Below are positions 1 to 9,530 of a DNA stretch of 64,000 nucleotides, in pieces. The notes below the pieces were generated by a model, which did no database searches, was not told the DNA's origin, and saw nothing but the letters and a program-made list of their open reading frames with translations. The position numbers were made by a program, and so were the translations under genes. Positions within the stretch are counted from its first letter, which is position 1. Each line of letters starts with the position of its first letter. Origin of the DNA: G963665495 sp963677785 (GTDB lineage: Bacteria; Desulfobacterota; Desulfovibrionia; Desulfovibrionales; Desulfovibrionaceae). Where the stretch lies: assembly GCA_963677785.2 (NCBI GenBank), contig CAXXDH010000003.1:3224001-3288000 (forward strand), read 5' to 3'.

Positions 1-1202
1 GTATTGCCCTGGGCGATCTGGCGGCCGCCTTTTACGGCACGGATAAGCGGCCGTTCCCTGTTGTGGGTGTGACCGGGACCAATGGAAAAACCACGGTTTC
101 TTTTCTGGTAGAGCATCTTTTCAACCACAACGGAAAGAGCGCGGGCGTATTGGGTACGGTGACCTATCGCTGGAGCGGTAAAACCATCAAGGCGCCCCAG
201 ACCACTCCCGGCTGTGTCTTGATACACGAATACCTGGCCGAAATGGCCAAGGCCGGAGTCGAACTCGCCGTGATGGAAGTCTCCTCCCATGCCCTGGACC
301 AGTACCGCGCCGCAGGTATTCCGTTCGCGGCCGGGGTGGTAACCAACGTGACCCAGGATCATCTGGATTACCACGGCACTATGGAGAAGTATTTCGCCGC
401 CAAATCCAAACTGTTCACCGAGGCGCCGTTATCCGACAAGGCCGCGGTGGTCAACTGGGATGACGCCTATGGTCGCCGTCTGATCGAACAAGGGTATTCG
501 GGGTTCTGTTTCGGCCTGGAGGAACCGCCCGCAAATGTCGACGGATTGCACGGGCGTATCCTGCATTGTGAAATTTCCGGACTTCAGATGGAAATGCGAT
601 GGAATGGCCAGGTCTGGCAGCTGCATTCCAAGCTGGTAGGCAAATACAACGCTTCCAATCTGCTGGCGGCCCAGGCAGTGGGACTGGCTTTGGGGCTGAA
701 GCCCGAACAGATGCAGGCGCTGGGAGATTTCACCGGCGCACCCGGCAGGCTGGAGAGGGTGGATAATCCCAAGGGCTACCATGTGTTCGTGGATTACGCC
801 CATTCTCCCGACGCCCTGGAAAATGTGCTTGCCGCTCTCAAAGAACTGGCGCCCAGAAAGGTGATCACGGTGTTCGGTTGCGGCGGAGACCGCGACAAGA
901 CCAAGCGTCCGCTTATGGGAAAGGCTGTTTGTAAGTACAGCGATATGGTGGTCCTGACGTCGGACAATCCGCGTACGGAAGATCCCATCGCGATTATGAA
1001 CGACATCCGGCCGGGACTTTCTGGCTGTACGCAGGTTATTGAGACCCCGGACCGAAAATTGGGCATTCTGACCGCATTGAGCGAAATGCATACCGGCGAT
1101 GTGCTGCTGGTGGCAGGCAAGGGGCATGAGGATTATCAGGTTCTGGGCACGGAAAAGGTGCCGTTCAGCGACCAGCAGGTCGTCAGGGAGTATTTCGGGT
1201 GA
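1..1202 (+). CDS. murE: MurE, UDP-MurNAc-tripeptide synthetase (5' end missing)
   Basis: ATP-dependent cytoplasmic ligase that adds the third stem-peptide residue to UDP-MurNAc-L-Ala-D-Glu. The reading frame is open from base 3, so the N-terminal substrate-binding part lies outside the window; about 399 codons are visible. Seen: the Mur-ligase ATP loop TGTNGKTT just after base 65, the central-domain segment NVTQDHLDYHGT, and DNPRTEDP near the C-terminus. The DNPR motif is the family signature for meso-diaminopimelate as the added amino acid, so a DAP-type wall is inferred. Its stop overlaps the murF start by 4 nt (GTGA), pointing to translational coupling. A GTG at 63 is an internal codon and not a start. 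Confidence 0.96.
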   Translation, partial: IALGDLAAAFYGTDKRPFPVVGVTGTNGKTTVSFLVEHLFNHNGKSAGVLGTVTYRWSGKTIKAPQTTPGCVLIHEYLAEMAKAGVELAVMEVSSHALDQYRAAGIPFAAGVVTNVTQDHLDYHGTMEKYFAAKSKLFTEAPLSDKAAVVNWDDAYGRRLIEQGYSGFCFGLEEPPANVDGLHGRILHCEISGLQMEMRWNGQVWQLHSKLVGKYNASNLLAAQAVGLALGLKPEQMQALGDFTGAPGRLERVDNPKGYHVFVDYAHSPDALENVLAALKELAPRKVITVFGCGGDRDKTKRPLMGKAVCKYSDMVVLTSDNPRTEDPIAIMNDIRPGLSGCTQVIETPDRKLGILTALSEMHTGDVLLVAGKGHEDYQVLGTEKVPFSDQQVVREYFG

Positions 1203-2608
1203 AACTTTCTTTACAGGATATCGCTGAAATTACGGCGGCCGAGGTTGTCTGCGGCCAGGCCGATCAGCGAGTGCCGCAGCACTTTCGCAAGGACAGCCGG
1301 GAAGTCGCTGCTGGCGATATTTTCGTCTGCATACCGGGCGAGCGCGTGGACGGGCACGAATTCGCGGCTCAGGCCGTGGCCCAGGGGGCCGTGGCCGTGC
1401 TGGCCGAACATCTGCCGCCGCATTTTCCCCAGGTCGGCGAGGATGCGGAAAATGCGCCTGCCTGCCTGCTGGTGGAAAATTCCGTCCGGGCTCTCGGGCA
1501 AATCGCGGCGGCATGGCGATCTTGCTCCCGTGCCAAGGTTATCGGCATTACCGGATCGGCCGGGAAAACCACGGTCAAGGAGCTGATCGCGAATATTTTG
1601 AGCAAGACCGGCACGGTGGCGAAGAATCCTTTGAATTTGAATAATCAGATAGGCCTGCCGTTGAGCATGCTCGAAGCCGTCGGCAGCGAAGACTACTGGG
1701 TATTTGAAGCAGGCATCAGCGAAAGCCGGGACATGGGCGAACTCGGCCCCATCCTGCGTCCGGATTTCGCCTTGATTTTGAATGTCGGACCGGCTCATGT
1801 TCAAGGGTTGGGCGACGTACGGCAGGTGGCGGCGAGCAAGTCCGAACTGCTGGCCTACGTGGAGCCCAACGGCGTGGGGTTGATCAACGCGGATTATCCC
1901 GAGCTGGTGGAGAAAGCCGGACAGGTATTGCCCCATTGCCAAACCTTTTCCTGCAACGGAGCCAGCCGCCGATACAACGGCGAATATCTCGGCCCCGAAC
2001 CGGGTGGGCTGGGACGCTACAGGCTGTGGCTGATGGGCAAGGAACTGGAGATCGTTTTAGCGCAGCGGGGGGCGTATGTGGCCGAAAATCTGGTCGCAGC
2101 CGCAGCCGTAAGCTATGCCTGCGGCGCGTCCCTGGAAGCCATCAAGGAAGGATTCGCCACATTCCAGCCGACTCCGCAACGTTTTGAGATCGGCTCCCTG
2201 AACGGGCTGACAATAATTGATGACAGCTACAATGCGAATCCGTTATCCATGACCGCTTCTTTAGACGCTGCTTCCGAACTGGCGGGCAGCCAGCCTCTGG
2301 TGCTGGTGCTGGGCGAAATGCGCGAACTGGGGGAGCTGAGCCGCAAGGAGCACGAATTGCTCGGGCGCAATGCCGCTGCCACAACGCCGCAGGCCGTCTT
2401 CTGGCGGGGCGGACTTGGTCTGGAATTCGCCAAAGGGCTGCGGTCCAGCGGTTATACGGGAGCATTCGCCCAGGTCAAAAGCCCGGATGAATTTCTGGAA
2501 GGTTTCAAAAGACTGGCAATTAAGGACGGTGTAGTGTTGTTCAAGGCTTCGCGCTCCATCAAACTGGAAGAATTCAAACAGAAACTGTACGAGGAGCTCA
2601 AGGGATGA
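1199..2608 (+). CDS. murF: MurF, UDP-MurNAc-tripeptide:D-Ala-D-Ala ligase
   Basis: Cytoplasmic Mur ligase that attaches D-Ala-D-Ala to UDP-MurNAc-tripeptide, completing the pentapeptide. 469 aa, normal for the family. Seen: N-terminal fold with DSREVAAGDIFVCIPG, ATP loop GITGSAGKTTVKE (about residues 117-130), NPLNLNNQIGLPL, and the C-terminal DDSYNANPLSM signature. GTG start inside the murE stop; the stop overlaps the mraY ATG by 4 nt (ATGA). No ddl gene is seen in this cluster, so the D-Ala-D-Ala substrate must come from a ligase encoded elsewhere. Confidence 0.97.
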   Translation: MKLSLQDIAEITAAEVVCGQADQRVPQHFRKDSREVAAGDIFVCIPGERVDGHEFAAQAVAQGAVAVLAEHLPPHFPQVGEDAENAPACLLVENSVRALGQIAAAWRSCSRAKVIGITGSAGKTTVKELIANILSKTGTVAKNPLNLNNQIGLPLSMLEAVGSEDYWVFEAGISESRDMGELGPILRPDFALILNVGPAHVQGLGDVRQVAASKSELLAYVEPNGVGLINADYPELVEKAGQVLPHCQTFSCNGASRRYNGEYLGPEPGGLGRYRLWLMGKELEIVLAQRGAYVAENLVAAAAVSYACGASLEAIKEGFATFQPTPQRFEIGSLNGLTIIDDSYNANPLSMTASLDAASELAGSQPLVLVLGEMRELGELSRKEHELLGRNAAATTPQAVFWRGGLGLEFAKGLRSSGYTGAFAQVKSPDEFLEGFKRLAIKDGVVLFKASRSIKLEEFKQKLYEELKG

Positions 2609-3684
2609 TTTACAATCTGCTTTATCCGCTGAGCTCGGAAGTCAGTTTTCTGAACGTCTTTCGCTACATCACCTTCAGGTCGGTGTGGGCTTTGCTGACG
2701 GCACTGGTCATCAGCATTCTTTTCGGGCCGCAGTTCATCAGCTGGCTGCGCAGGCTCAAGTTTGGCCAGTATATTCAGGAAAACGGCGTGGCGGCGCATC
2801 AGAGCAAAGCCGGGACCCCCACCATGGGTGGTTTGATCATCATCAGCTCGGTGGTGATTAGCGTCCTGCTCTGGTCGGATTTGTCCAATCCGTACGTCTG
2901 GCTGACCCTGCTGGTGTTCGTGGGCTTCGGTGCGGTGGGTTTTTGGGACGATTATACGAAAATCATCCGCAAGAACAACAAAGGCATTTCCGCAAAGACA
3001 AAAATGGGCGGGCAAATTCTGGTCGCGGTGCTGGCCATGATTCTGCTGATCAACCAGCCGGCGTACTCGACTTTGCTGTCGCTGCCGTTCGTCAAAACAT
3101 TCCAGCCGGACCTGGGGTGGTTTTATCTGCCTTTTGCCGTGCTGGTGATTGTGGGCTCTTCCAACGGCGTCAACCTGACCGACGGACTGGACGGACTGGC
3201 CATCGGACCGACCATCATGGCCGGGGTGTGTTTTTCGGTTTTTATTTACGTTGCAGGACACGCGCAGATCGCCCGTTACCTGCAGGTGCTTCCTGTCCCG
3301 GGCGTGGGCGAGGTGACCATTTTCTGCGGTGCGCTGATCGGCGCGGGGCTTGGCTTTCTCTGGTTCAACGCCTATCCGGCCCAGGTGTTCATGGGGGACG
3401 TGGGATCGCTCAGTCTGGGCGGGGTGCTTGGATTCGTGGCCGTACTGGCCAAGCAGGAGCTGGTGTTGCTGATTGTGGGGGGTCTGTTCGTGGTGGAAAC
3501 CCTCTCGGTAATCATTCAGGTCGGCTATTTCAAAATGAGCGGCGGCAAGCGGTTTTTCAGGATGGCGCCATTGCACCATCATTTCGAGTTAAAGGGCATT
3601 CCCGAATCAAAAATCATCATCCGTTTCTGGATCCTGTCGATTTTGTTGGGACTGACCGCTCTATCAACTCTTAAGTTGCGCTAG
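2605..3684 (+). CDS. mraY: MraY, phospho-MurNAc-pentapeptide transferase
   Basis: Integral-membrane enzyme that moves phospho-MurNAc-pentapeptide onto undecaprenyl phosphate to make lipid I. 359 aa with about ten hydrophobic segments. Seen: GTPTMGG-type segment near residue 72, the Asp pair in FWDDYTKI, NLTDGLDGLAIG, VFMGDVGSLSLGG and the His-rich loop APLHHHFELKGI; these carry the Mg2+/substrate residues known for the family. The ATG overlaps the murF stop. A 24-nt gap with a good Shine-Dalgarno follows before murD. Confidence 0.97.
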   Translation: MIYNLLYPLSSEVSFLNVFRYITFRSVWALLTALVISILFGPQFISWLRRLKFGQYIQENGVAAHQSKAGTPTMGGLIIISSVVISVLLWSDLSNPYVWLTLLVFVGFGAVGFWDDYTKIIRKNNKGISAKTKMGGQILVAVLAMILLINQPAYSTLLSLPFVKTFQPDLGWFYLPFAVLVIVGSSNGVNLTDGLDGLAIGPTIMAGVCFSVFIYVAGHAQIARYLQVLPVPGVGEVTIFCGALIGAGLGFLWFNAYPAQVFMGDVGSLSLGGVLGFVAVLAKQELVLLIVGGLFVVETLSVIIQVGYFKMSGGKRFFRMAPLHHHFELKGIPESKIIIRFWILSILLGLTALSTLKLR

Positions 3685-3708
3685 CAATTGACGCGGAGGC
3701 TAAGGAAG

Positions 3709-5007
3709 ATGTTTGACAAGAACAAGATGCAGAGTGTCACAGCCGCCGTGGTCGGCGCAGGCAGCTCCGGACTGGCGGCGGCCGAGTTGCTGCTGGACAA
3801 GGGAGCGCAGGTACGCATCTTGGATCTCAACTCGGAGGCCCTGGATTCGGATCGCGGACGTGCGCTGCAGGAAAAAGGCGTTCTTTTTTACGGCGGCCCC
3901 CATGAAAAAAGCTATTTCGACGGCGTGACGCTCGTTGTCATGAGTCCGGGCGTGCCTGTGGCGAAAATCGAACCCTTTTTGCCTGAAAATCCGTCTCCGG
4001 AAGTCATCGGCGAACTGGAATTGGCCTCGCGCTTTGTCAGCAAACCTATTCTCGCGGTCACGGGCACCAACGGCAAAACCACCGTGACCACCCTGGCCGC
4101 CCGAATGCTTGAAAAAGCGGGTAAGCGGGTGTTTCTCGGCGGCAACATCGGGACGCCGTTTTCCGAATACGCGCTCTCCAAAAAATGTGTGGATGTCTGC
4201 GTTCTGGAAGTGAGCAGCTTTCAGCTGCAGACCTGCAATACGTTCAAACCCTGGGTTGCCGTGCTGCTGAATATTTCGCCAAACCATCTGGATTACCACG
4301 CGGACATGCGCGAATACGTGGACGCCAAGATGAATATTTTCGCCCGGCTGCAGGAAGACGACCTGGCCGTTGTGCAACCGGAATTGAAATCCGAACTGCA
4401 GCACCGGGGGTACACCAAGTCGCGGATCAGCCTGATCGAGCCCAAGGCCCGCTTTGTCTCCGACAGGCTGCTGGGGACGCACAACCAGTTCAATATGGAA
4501 GCGGCGTATCAGGCAGCAAGGTTCTTCGGCGTCACCGAAACCGAGGCCCAGGCCGCTCTCAATCTGTTTGAATCCCTGCCGCACCGGCTGGAACGGGTGG
4601 ACGAACTCAACGGCGTGAGCTTCATTGATGACTCCAAGGCCACCACGGTGGACGCTTTGCGCGCGGCGCTGCAATGTTTCGACAAGCCCGTACGGTTGCT
4701 GGCGGGAGGCAAATTCAAAGGCGGTGATCTGAAATCGCTGCTTCCTCTGATGCGCGAAAAGGTCAAACAGGTCGGATTGTACGGCGCCAGTGAAGATATT
4801 TTTCGCAAGGCCTGGAACGGAGACATTCCGGTGTTCTGGGAAAACACCCTGGAGCAGGCCACACGGAGGCATTTTTCCGAGGCCGGGCCGGGAGAGGTTG
4901 TGCTGCTGTCGCCCGCGACCTCGAGCTATGACCAGTATACGGATTACATGGCCAGAGGCGATGACTTCAAACGTATCGTCAAGGAGCTCGCATGGTCAAA
5001 AAAATAA
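3709..5007 (+). CDS. murD: MurD, UDP-MurNAc-L-Ala:D-Glu ligase
   Basis: Adds D-Glu to UDP-MurNAc-L-Ala in the cytoplasm. Seen: N-terminal Rossmann-like VVGAGSSGLAAAELLL, ATP loop AVTGTNGKTTVTTLA, NISPNHLDYH, the C-terminal-domain start LPHRLERV and IDDSKATTVDA. I chose ATG at 3709 because GGAGGCTAAGGAAG lies just upstream; an in-frame TTG at 3688 is possible but has no suitable ribosome site. 432 aa. The 3' end overlaps ftsW by 16 nt. Confidence 0.96.
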   Translation: MFDKNKMQSVTAAVVGAGSSGLAAAELLLDKGAQVRILDLNSEALDSDRGRALQEKGVLFYGGPHEKSYFDGVTLVVMSPGVPVAKIEPFLPENPSPEVIGELELASRFVSKPILAVTGTNGKTTVTTLAARMLEKAGKRVFLGGNIGTPFSEYALSKKCVDVCVLEVSSFQLQTCNTFKPWVAVLLNISPNHLDYHADMREYVDAKMNIFARLQEDDLAVVQPELKSELQHRGYTKSRISLIEPKARFVSDRLLGTHNQFNMEAAYQAARFFGVTETEAQAALNLFESLPHRLERVDELNGVSFIDDSKATTVDALRAALQCFDKPVRLLAGGKFKGGDLKSLLPLMREKVKQVGLYGASEDIFRKAWNGDIPVFWENTLEQATRRHFSEAGPGEVVLLSPATSSYDQYTDYMARGDDFKRIVKELAWSKK

Positions 5008-6143
5008 CAGCCCGTTTCCATGAAGCTTTTCAAAGCATGGATCTTCTCGTGCTCGTTGCGGCATTGATGCTGGCGGGCATGGGGCTGTTGATGGTCCTGA
5101 GTGCGAGCGGCGTCATGGCGGAAAAGCTCTATGGGTCCAAATACCACTTTTTCGAACGCCATGCGCTGTTCATGGGACTGGGCATCGCACTGATGCTGTT
5201 GATGACCATCGTACCGCTGGAAAAGCTGGTCAAGTTCAAATACGCCATTCTTACCTTTGTGGTGCTGGCGCTGATCCTGACCCGGTTCACCCCTCTGGGG
5301 GTGGAGGTCAACGGCGCCAAACGCTGGTTGCGTATCGCGGGTTTTACGCTGCAGCCCATGGAATTCGCCAAGCTGGCTTTGGTCATTTATCTGGCCTGGT
5401 TCATGAGCCAGAAACAGAACCTGGTCCAGACCTTCAGCGTCGGGGTTGTTCCTCCCTTTGCCGTGAGCGGGCTGTTGTGCGGCCTGGTGCTGCTGCAGCC
5501 GGATTTCGGCGGATCCGTGGTGCTGGCCATGCTGCTACTGGCCATGTGTCTGGTAGGCGGTACGCGCTTTATCTACATTTTTTTCTCCCTGGTGGCGGGC
5601 ATCGGCGCGTCCTATATGTTGATTATGCAGTCGCCTTACCGCCTTAAACGCATGCTGGCGTTTCTGGATCCCTTTGCGGATCCGCTGAACACCGGGTACC
5701 AGCTGGTGCAGTCTTTGTACGCCTTTGGTTCGGGTCATTTTCTGGGCACGGGACTGGGCGCGGGCAAGCAAAAGCTCTTTTTCCTGCCCGAAGCGCACAA
5801 CGACTTCATTATGGCCGTGGTGGGAGAAGAACTCGGATTCATGGGCGTTTCGCTGGTGTTTATTGTGATGGGACTGCTGATTTGGCGGGCGTTTTCCATT
5901 GCGCTGACCCAGCGCGACCTGGAAAAACGGTTGCTGGCCTACGGCGTAACCCTGATCATCGCGCTTGGCGCGGTGCTGAACATGGCTGTGGTGCTCGGCT
6001 CGGCGCCACCCAAGGGCGTACCCATGCCTTTTTTGAGCTACGGAGGCAGCAACCTGCTGGCGTCTTTCATCTGCATCGGGTTGTTGCTGAACATTTCGCA
6101 AACCAGAGAATCCGCCGGTAGCGCGGTTCGAGGCAGGCGTTGA
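4992..6143 (+). CDS. ftsW: FtsW, SEDS-family septal glycan polymerase
   Basis: Polytopic SEDS protein that polymerises lipid II at the septum together with a class B PBP. 383 aa, about ten membrane segments. Seen: KRWLRIAGFTLQPMEFAKL (SEDS signature region), LLQPDFGGS, SPYRLKRMLAFLDPFADP, the GTGLGAGKQK loop, LPEAHNDFIMAVVGEELG and the C-terminal PFLSYGGSNLLAS. Placement between murD and murG favours FtsW over RodA. The start lies inside the murD 3' end. The cluster's ftsI is not in the window and presumably lies upstream of murE. Confidence 0.95.
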   Translation: MVKKITARFHEAFQSMDLLVLVAALMLAGMGLLMVLSASGVMAEKLYGSKYHFFERHALFMGLGIALMLLMTIVPLEKLVKFKYAILTFVVLALILTRFTPLGVEVNGAKRWLRIAGFTLQPMEFAKLALVIYLAWFMSQKQNLVQTFSVGVVPPFAVSGLLCGLVLLQPDFGGSVVLAMLLLAMCLVGGTRFIYIFFSLVAGIGASYMLIMQSPYRLKRMLAFLDPFADPLNTGYQLVQSLYAFGSGHFLGTGLGAGKQKLFFLPEAHNDFIMAVVGEELGFMGVSLVFIVMGLLIWRAFSIALTQRDLEKRLLAYGVTLIIALGAVLNMAVVLGSAPPKGVPMPFLSYGGSNLLASFICIGLLLNISQTRESAGSAVRGRR

Positions 6144-6144
6144 C

Positions 6145-7266
6145 ATGGAACGCGTACTGTTGACCACAGGAGGCACAGGAGGCCATATCTTTCCGGCTCT
6201 GGCTGTTGCCGAAGAGCTCCGTGCCCGGATGCCCGGCGTACGGGTGCTGTTTGTGGGAGGCCTGCGCGGCCTGGAAAAGGAACTGGCCGCCAAAGCCGGT
6301 CTGGAGTTCGAAGGATTGCCCATCAAGCCTTTTCTGGGACGCGGCGTGCGCGCGTTTTTTGCGCTGTACTGGCTGCTGGTTTCGCTGGTCAAGGCTGTGA
6401 GATTGCTTGGCGCCTACAAACCGGACGTGGTGCTTGGATTTGGCGGATATGCCGCGTTCGCGCCCATGTTCGCCGGAAAACTGCGCGGCGTGCCCACCGC
6501 GGTGCACGAACAGAACAGCATTCCGGGCGTGACCAACCGCATCATGGGCAAACTGGCCAAACGGGTTTTTGTCTCCTTTCCGGACAGCAGCCGGTACTTC
6601 GATGCGAAAAAGACACTGGTCACCGGGAATCCGGTTCGGGCTTCCTTCAAGGCGCTCAGGGAGCAGCCGCAGGAGACGGCTTCCGGGCAGGATACGAATT
6701 CGGGCAAACGGCTCCTTGTTCTGGGAGGTAGCCAGGGAGCCAAATCGGTAAACACGGCCATCATGGAGATTCTCCCGCAGTTGCAGGCCACCGGCGTCAG
6801 CGTCAGGCATCAGGCCGGGCAACGGGACTACCAGCGCGTACTTGACGGATACGCGGCGCAGCACGCCGCCTCGGATCAGGTCTCCGCATTTATCGATGAC
6901 ATGGCCGGGGCCTGCGAGCAGGCCGACCTGATCGTGTGCAGGGCCGGAGCCACGTCCATTGCCGAGTTGACTGTGGCTGGAAAACCGGCGCTGTTCATTC
7001 CATTTCCCTACGCCACGCACAACCACCAGGTAGGCAATGCGCGCTTTATGGAACGAATGGGCGCGGCGGTGTGCGTGGAAGAAAAGGAACTGCCGAAAAC
7101 AAATTTGGGGAAATGTATTTTGGAATTGTTGCAGGACAAGCAGCGTTTGTCTGCCATGGCGACAGCTTCCAGAGAACTGGGACGTCCGGACGCCGCCGCC
7201 GCCGTGGTGGACGGACTGGAAGATTTGGTTTCAGGCGGACGTGGAAAATCAGGAGCACGGGCATGA
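6145..7266 (+). CDS. murG: MurG, lipid II synthase (GlcNAc transferase)
   Basis: Peripheral inner-membrane GT28 glycosyltransferase that transfers GlcNAc from UDP-GlcNAc to lipid I. 373 aa. Seen: N-terminal glycine loop TGGTGGHIFPALAVAEEL, HEQNSIPGVTNR, second glycine loop VLGGSQGAKSVN, and the UDP-GlcNAc site CRAGATSIAELTVAGKPALF followed by PYATHNHQVGNA. The ATG begins 1 nt after the ftsW stop; the stop overlaps murC (ATGA). Confidence 0.97.
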   Translation: MERVLLTTGGTGGHIFPALAVAEELRARMPGVRVLFVGGLRGLEKELAAKAGLEFEGLPIKPFLGRGVRAFFALYWLLVSLVKAVRLLGAYKPDVVLGFGGYAAFAPMFAGKLRGVPTAVHEQNSIPGVTNRIMGKLAKRVFVSFPDSSRYFDAKKTLVTGNPVRASFKALREQPQETASGQDTNSGKRLLVLGGSQGAKSVNTAIMEILPQLQATGVSVRHQAGQRDYQRVLDGYAAQHAASDQVSAFIDDMAGACEQADLIVCRAGATSIAELTVAGKPALFIPFPYATHNHQVGNARFMERMGAAVCVEEKELPKTNLGKCILELLQDKQRLSAMATASRELGRPDAAAAVVDGLEDLVSGGRGKSGARA

Positions 7267-8624
7267 AAGGGGTTAAAAAAATTCATATGATCGGTATCGG
7301 CGGTTCCGGTATGAGCGGCATCGCCGAGGTGCTCCTGAACCTTGGTTACAGCGTCAGTGGTTCGGATTTGAGCGAGGGGCCCGTTGTGCGGCATCTGCGC
7401 AGCCTGGGCGCAGAGGTGTTCAAGGGGCATGCGCGCGGCAACGTACCGGATGCGCAGGTGGTGGTGAAATCCACGGCCATTGCCAAGGATAACCCTGAGC
7501 TGGAGGAAGCGCGGGAAAAAGGCATTGCCGTTATTCCGCGCGCCGAGATGCTCGCCGAACTGATGCGGCTGCAGAGCGGCATCGCGGTGGCCGGAACCCA
7601 CGGCAAAACCACGACGACGTCCTTGCTGGCAGCTATTTTCGACCAGGCGCAAATGGATCCCACAGTTATCATCGGCGGACGGTTGAACGCCTACGGATCC
7701 AACGCGCGTCTTGGCGAAGGCGAATATCTGATTGCCGAGGCCGACGAATCCGACGGTTCGTTTCTGTGCCTGCTGCCGATTTTTACCGTGGTCACCAATG
7801 TCGACGCCGACCATCTGGATTTTTATCCGGATCTGGAAGCCATAGACCGGGCGTTTATCACCTTTTTGAACAACATCCCCTTTTACGGCCGCAATGTGGT
7901 CTGCGGCGATGACGAGGGAGTGCAGCGGTTGCTGGACAAGGTCAAGCGTCCGGTACTTACTTACGGCCTGGGTGCCGAACGCGAATTGCGCGGTGAAATA
8001 CTCGAATGCGCAGCCGTCAGCAGATTTAAGGTCTTTCTGCATGGCGAGGAATTGGGCGAAGTAACCCTGGGGCAGCCCGGACGGCATAATATACTCAACG
8101 CGCTGGGAGCCATAGGCGTGGCCCTGGAAGCCGGCATCGACAAGGACGTTATTTTTGAAGGACTGCGCACGTTTGATGGCGTGGGCCGCCGTTTCGAGCG
8201 CAAGGGCGAACGGGCGGGCGTACAGGTGGTGGATGATTACGGACACCATCCTGCAGAGATCGCGGCCACGTTGGAAACCGCGCGCCTGTCCTCTCCGGAA
8301 AGGCGGCTGGTCGTGGTTTTTCAGCCGCACCGTTTCAGCAGAACCCAGGCCTTGTTTGGTGAATTTTGTCAAGTTTTCAATAAGGTGGATAAACTTTTTC
8401 TGACAGAGATATACCCGGCCTCGGAAGCTCCGATCCCCGGAGTCAGCGGGTCGAGCCTGGCGCAGGGTATTTCGCAAATTTCCGATGTGGACGTGACCTT
8501 TTGTAAAGATTTTGAAGCCGTGAGCAAGGCATTGCCAGGGGAACTGCGGGAAGGTGATCTGCTCCTGACGCTTGGTGCGGGCAATGTCTGGCAGATTGGC
8601 CAGCAATGGCTGGAGGAAGGGTAA
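7263..8624 (+). CDS. murC: MurC, UDP-MurNAc:L-Ala ligase
   Basis: First Mur ligase, adding L-Ala to UDP-MurNAc. 453 aa. Seen: N-terminal IHMIGIGGSGMSGIAEVL, ATP loop VAGTHGKTTTTSLLA, EADESDGSF, NVDADHLDFY, RRFERKGE and DDYGHHPAEIAAT. The ATG at 7263 overlaps the murG stop and matches the usual family N-terminus; longer in-frame extensions inside murG lack homology. The stop directly abuts the murB ATG. No Ddl domain is fused, unlike in some relatives. Confidence 0.97.
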   Translation: MKGVKKIHMIGIGGSGMSGIAEVLLNLGYSVSGSDLSEGPVVRHLRSLGAEVFKGHARGNVPDAQVVVKSTAIAKDNPELEEAREKGIAVIPRAEMLAELMRLQSGIAVAGTHGKTTTTSLLAAIFDQAQMDPTVIIGGRLNAYGSNARLGEGEYLIAEADESDGSFLCLLPIFTVVTNVDADHLDFYPDLEAIDRAFITFLNNIPFYGRNVVCGDDEGVQRLLDKVKRPVLTYGLGAERELRGEILECAAVSRFKVFLHGEELGEVTLGQPGRHNILNALGAIGVALEAGIDKDVIFEGLRTFDGVGRRFERKGERAGVQVVDDYGHHPAEIAATLETARLSSPERRLVVVFQPHRFSRTQALFGEFCQVFNKVDKLFLTEIYPASEAPIPGVSGSSLAQGISQISDVDVTFCKDFEAVSKALPGELREGDLLLTLGAGNVWQIGQQWLEEG

Positions 8625-9530
8625 ATGGCTATGCAGACTTTGCCTGGACCTTTTCTGAGCAAACGCACCACGCTGCGACTCGGCGGCCGTGCGCAGGCGG
8701 AACTTCGCGTGGAATCCCCCGACGATTTCGACAATTTGCCGAAGGAACTGGAGAAAATCGGGGGGACGCCCTTTGTTCTGGGCAAGGGAAGCAATATTCT
8801 GGCCTTTGACGGAGAGCTGCCGGTGACCATTGTCAGCCTTTCGTGGCCGGGCAAAGTGAAAATTTTGCGTGAAGAAGAAGAACGCGTCATTGTACGCGCG
8901 GACGCGACAATGCCCTTGCCGCATCTGCTGCTCTGGCTGGCTACCAATGGACTTTCCGGTTTGGAGGGATTGACGGGCATACCCGGCGCCGTTGGCGGCG
9001 CCGTGGCCATGAATGCCGGCTCGTTCGGTTGTGAAATGGGCGGTTGCCTGCAGCGGGTGCGGGTTTTTACGCCCGTACGCGGCCTGGCCTGGCTGAAACC
9101 GGGCGAATTCAATACGGATTACCGGAAATTCAAGGTCGTGGACAAGGCTCTCAATGGTTCGGGGTTGTTCATCATCAGCCAGGTGGAACTGGAAATGGTC
9201 AAGGACAGCCACGAGAGTATCAAGGCCCGGATGCGTAACAACAAGAACACGAAAAAGGCTACCCAGCCCATTGAAGCGCACAGCGCGGGTTGCGTATTCA
9301 AAAATCCGGCACCGGACAAACCCGCTGGAATGCTTCTGGACAAGGCCGGATTTAAGGGTAAACGTCTCGGAGATGTGGCTTTTTCGGAAAAACACGCGAA
9401 TTTTTTGATTAATCTCGGTCAAGGCACCAGCAGGCAAGCCATGGAGTTGATCGACATGGCCAAAGGCGCGGTGTCTGCCGAGTTTGGTTTTGACCTTGAA
9501 AGAGAAGTAAAGTTATGTCCATGCAGTTAG
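8625..9530 (+). CDS. murB: MurB, UDP-N-acetylenolpyruvoylglucosamine reductase
   Basis: FAD-dependent cytoplasmic reductase that makes UDP-MurNAc with NADPH. 301 aa. Seen: N-terminal TTLRLGGRA, the FAD segment LGKGSNILAFDG, GLEGLTGIPGAVGGAVAMNA and the C-terminal catalytic stretch SAGCVFKNP. A second ATG 6 nt downstream is an alternative; the first has GGAGGAAGGG upstream and touches the murC stop. The 3' end overlaps ftsQ by 16 nt. Confidence 0.96.
   Translation: MAMQTLPGPFLSKRTTLRLGGRAQAELRVESPDDFDNLPKELEKIGGTPFVLGKGSNILAFDGELPVTIVSLSWPGKVKILREEEERVIVRADATMPLPHLLLWLATNGLSGLEGLTGIPGAVGGAVAMNAGSFGCEMGGCLQRVRVFTPVRGLAWLKPGEFNTDYRKFKVVDKALNGSGLFIISQVELEMVKDSHESIKARMRNNKNTKKATQPIEAHSAGCVFKNPAPDKPAGMLLDKAGFKGKRLGDVAFSEKHANFLINLGQGTSRQAMELIDMAKGAVSAEFGFDLEREVKLCPCS

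Noticed and set aside
7008..9437. 809-codon open frame on the minus strand opposite murC and murB
   Set aside because: Mirror frame of two well-supported genes, His/Gln/Arg-rich composition typical of antisense frames, no motif or ribosome site.
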